Below the pieces are notes generated by a model. It did not search any database. It was not told where the DNA came from and saw only the letters and a list, made by a program, of their open reading frames with translations. A DNA stretch of 6,549 bases from positions 1 to 6,549 of the forward strand of contig DRKO01000287.1 in NCBI GenBank assembly GCA_011051745.1, in the 5' to 3' direction. The first letter of the stretch is position 1. Every line of letters starts with the position of its first letter. The translations under genes and the position numbers were made by a program. Shown here piece after piece: positions 5,619 to 6,549 of the stretch. This DNA comes from Chloroflexota bacterium. GTDB taxonomy: Bacteria > Chloroflexota > Anaerolineae > Aggregatilineales > UBA3940.

Positions 5619-6549
5619 TCACTCTACCCTGATCGTGCCCAGATCGATCACGTTATCCGGCAGCGGCTCGCCGTCCATCGTCTGGATGGGCAGGCGCTCC
5701 ACTGTCTGGCTGTCGTACATCCCCAGCCGGATATGGTACAGGCCGGGCGCAAGGCCCGCCACCGGGACGGTGATCGCATCCTCAACAACCGCACCCTCCG
5801 GCCAGAACGAGGTGGGGAACTGCCCGCCGCGCGGCTGGACATCCGCCTGAGTGGCAAGCTGCCCCTCGCTATCTATTACGTGTACAAAGGTCGTGTAGTC
5901 GCGCGGTATGTCAGACAGGGCCTGCCACTGGAGACGCACGCTCACGTTCGGACCTTCGTGCGTCAGGTTCGGATCGGCCAGCAGCAGGCCATCACCCACC
6001 CGGTAGCGGGGCGGATCGGCCTCCGGCCACCTCTCCGGCAGCATGCCGATCATGCCCAGAATGACCAGGTTCTGCACAGCGCCGTTGTCCAGCGTGGCTG
6101 GGACCGGCTCCAGCGTGTCTTCGTGGAAGTAGTTGAGCGTCACGCGGTATGTCTGCAGGGAGGCAGCATCGGCACGGAGCGGCACGCGGACGCGGTCGCA
6201 GAAGGCAACGCCCGGCTCCCAGTAGAGCGTGGCGTACATGCCCAGCCCCGGATGAGTGTTACGCTCGCCGATCTTGTTGTCGGCCTCGTCAACCACATGG
6301 ACGGCGTAGGGCAACGCCTCATCAAGCGGTCCTCCGCTTTCCCAGCACAGCGTGACGAACAGAGTCTCCCCCGGGCGCACGAGACGCGGCTCGATCCGGA
6401 AGCCAATGAGGGTGATGGTCTCGCCGAAGCGCACATCGGCGGGATGATCGTACTGATCGGCCAGCAGAGCCGGATCGGTGACCCGATGCGGCAGATCATA
6501 GGCCGGTCGCAGCACGCCGAACAGCCCGTACACCGAGGCCGGGATCAGG
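5619..6549 (-). CDS. C-terminal part of a polytopic membrane protein, probably glycosyltransferase-39-like, with tandem beta-sandwich domains
   Basis: The frame stays open to the right edge (6548), reading LIPASVYGLFGVLRPAY before soluble sequence, which looks like the end of a last membrane helix; the GTG at 6533 is therefore internal and the gene is 5'-truncated. Counting from that GTG, two related domains of about 120 residues follow. Domain 1 (about 32-158) and domain 2 (about 175-304) share the order GE/GD start, LxWx strand, HVVD or HVID strand, WEPG or WPEG turn, then a YRVTLNY or YHIRLGMY strand and an E-x-x-P close. I recall this layout from C-termini of Chloroflexota GT39-type membrane glycosyltransferases, where it faces outside; the catalytic membrane part is not in the window, so the enzyme class is inferred. 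Other large membrane proteins with such tails are possible. It is the first gene visible of the - strand string. Confidence 0.7.
   Translation of the reverse strand, partial: LIPASVYGLFGVLRPAYDLPHRVTDPALLADQYDHPADVRFGETITLIGFRIEPRLVRPGETLFVTLCWESGGPLDEALPYAVHVVDEADNKIGERNTHPGLGMYATLYWEPGVAFCDRVRVPLRADAASLQTYRVTLNYFHEDTLEPVPATLDNGAVQNLVILGMIGMLPERWPEADPPRYRVGDGLLLADPNLTHEGPNVSVRLQWQALSDIPRDYTTFVHVIDSEGQLATQADVQPRGGQFPTSFWPEGAVVEDAITVPVAGLAPGLYHIRLGMYDSQTVERLPIQTMDGEPLPDNVIDLGTIRVE

Noticed and set aside
5619..5622. GTGA overlap giving the ArsA-like protein a GTG start
   Set aside because: The ATG two codons later gives the usual MRAIVYTGKGG start. The AGGG site lies 4 nt from the GTG and 10 nt from the ATG, so spacing does not decide it; I preferred the ATG but cannot exclude the GTG.
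1..6549. tRNA, rRNA, CRISPR, insertion sequence, phage or toxin-antitoxin loci
   Set aside because: Intergenic space is at most about 85 nt at any point, no direct-repeat arrays or transposase motifs were seen, and all genes look intact and similar in base composition.

Overview
The window is GC-rich bacterial chromosomal DNA and is almost entirely coding. No stretch without a gene exceeds about 85 bases, and I see no mobile element, CRISPR array or RNA gene. The gene set fits an aerobic member of Chloroflexota, or a similar deep-branching and possibly thermophilic lineage: a Thermus-like ba3-type oxidase subunit I, an ArsA/Get3-type ATPase with an HSP20-like tail, and a membrane protein ending in paired beta-sandwich domains. 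That assignment is inferred from recalled families, not from a search.

Layout. The + strand (2-1465) carries the 3' six-sevenths of a family-B (ba3-type) cytochrome c oxidase subunit I; its start lies before the window. It ends at a strong intrinsic terminator (1503-1533). From the other side, on the - strand, a compact gene string runs from the right edge down to 1550 and converges on the same terminator. In transcription order it encodes: (1) the C-terminal extracytoplasmic part of a polytopic membrane protein, probably glycosyltransferase-39-like (5619 to beyond 6549); (2) an ArsA/Get3-family ATPase with a C-terminal alpha-crystallin-like domain (4438-5616); (3) a small stand-alone Nfu/NifU N-terminal-type domain protein (4099-4383); (4) an Sfp-type 4'-phosphopantetheinyl transferase (3278-4102); (5) a UbiB/ABC1/AarF-family atypical kinase with two C-terminal membrane helices (1550-3235). 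Gaps are 2 nt between genes 1 and 2 (or a 4-nt overlap), 54 nt, a 4-nt GTGA overlap, and 42 nt, so one transcript is likely; its promoter lies outside the window.

How the genes may work together. The oxidase is the terminal step of aerobic respiration, and UbiB-family proteins support quinone or membrane-lipid metabolism, so the two convergent units may both serve the respiratory membrane. The - strand string mixes membrane-protein handling (Get3-like ATPase), an iron-sulfur-related fold (Nfu_N), carrier-protein activation (PPTase) and a membrane kinase; no established pathway joins all of these. The points most worth checking are a canonical U-UUU-UUC slippery heptamer just before the Nfu_N stop codon, from which a -1 shift would enter the PPTase frame, and the Get3d-like architecture of the ATPase next to a protein anchored by C-terminal helices. 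I found no clear evidence of a wholly new system; individually the genes belong to recognisable families.
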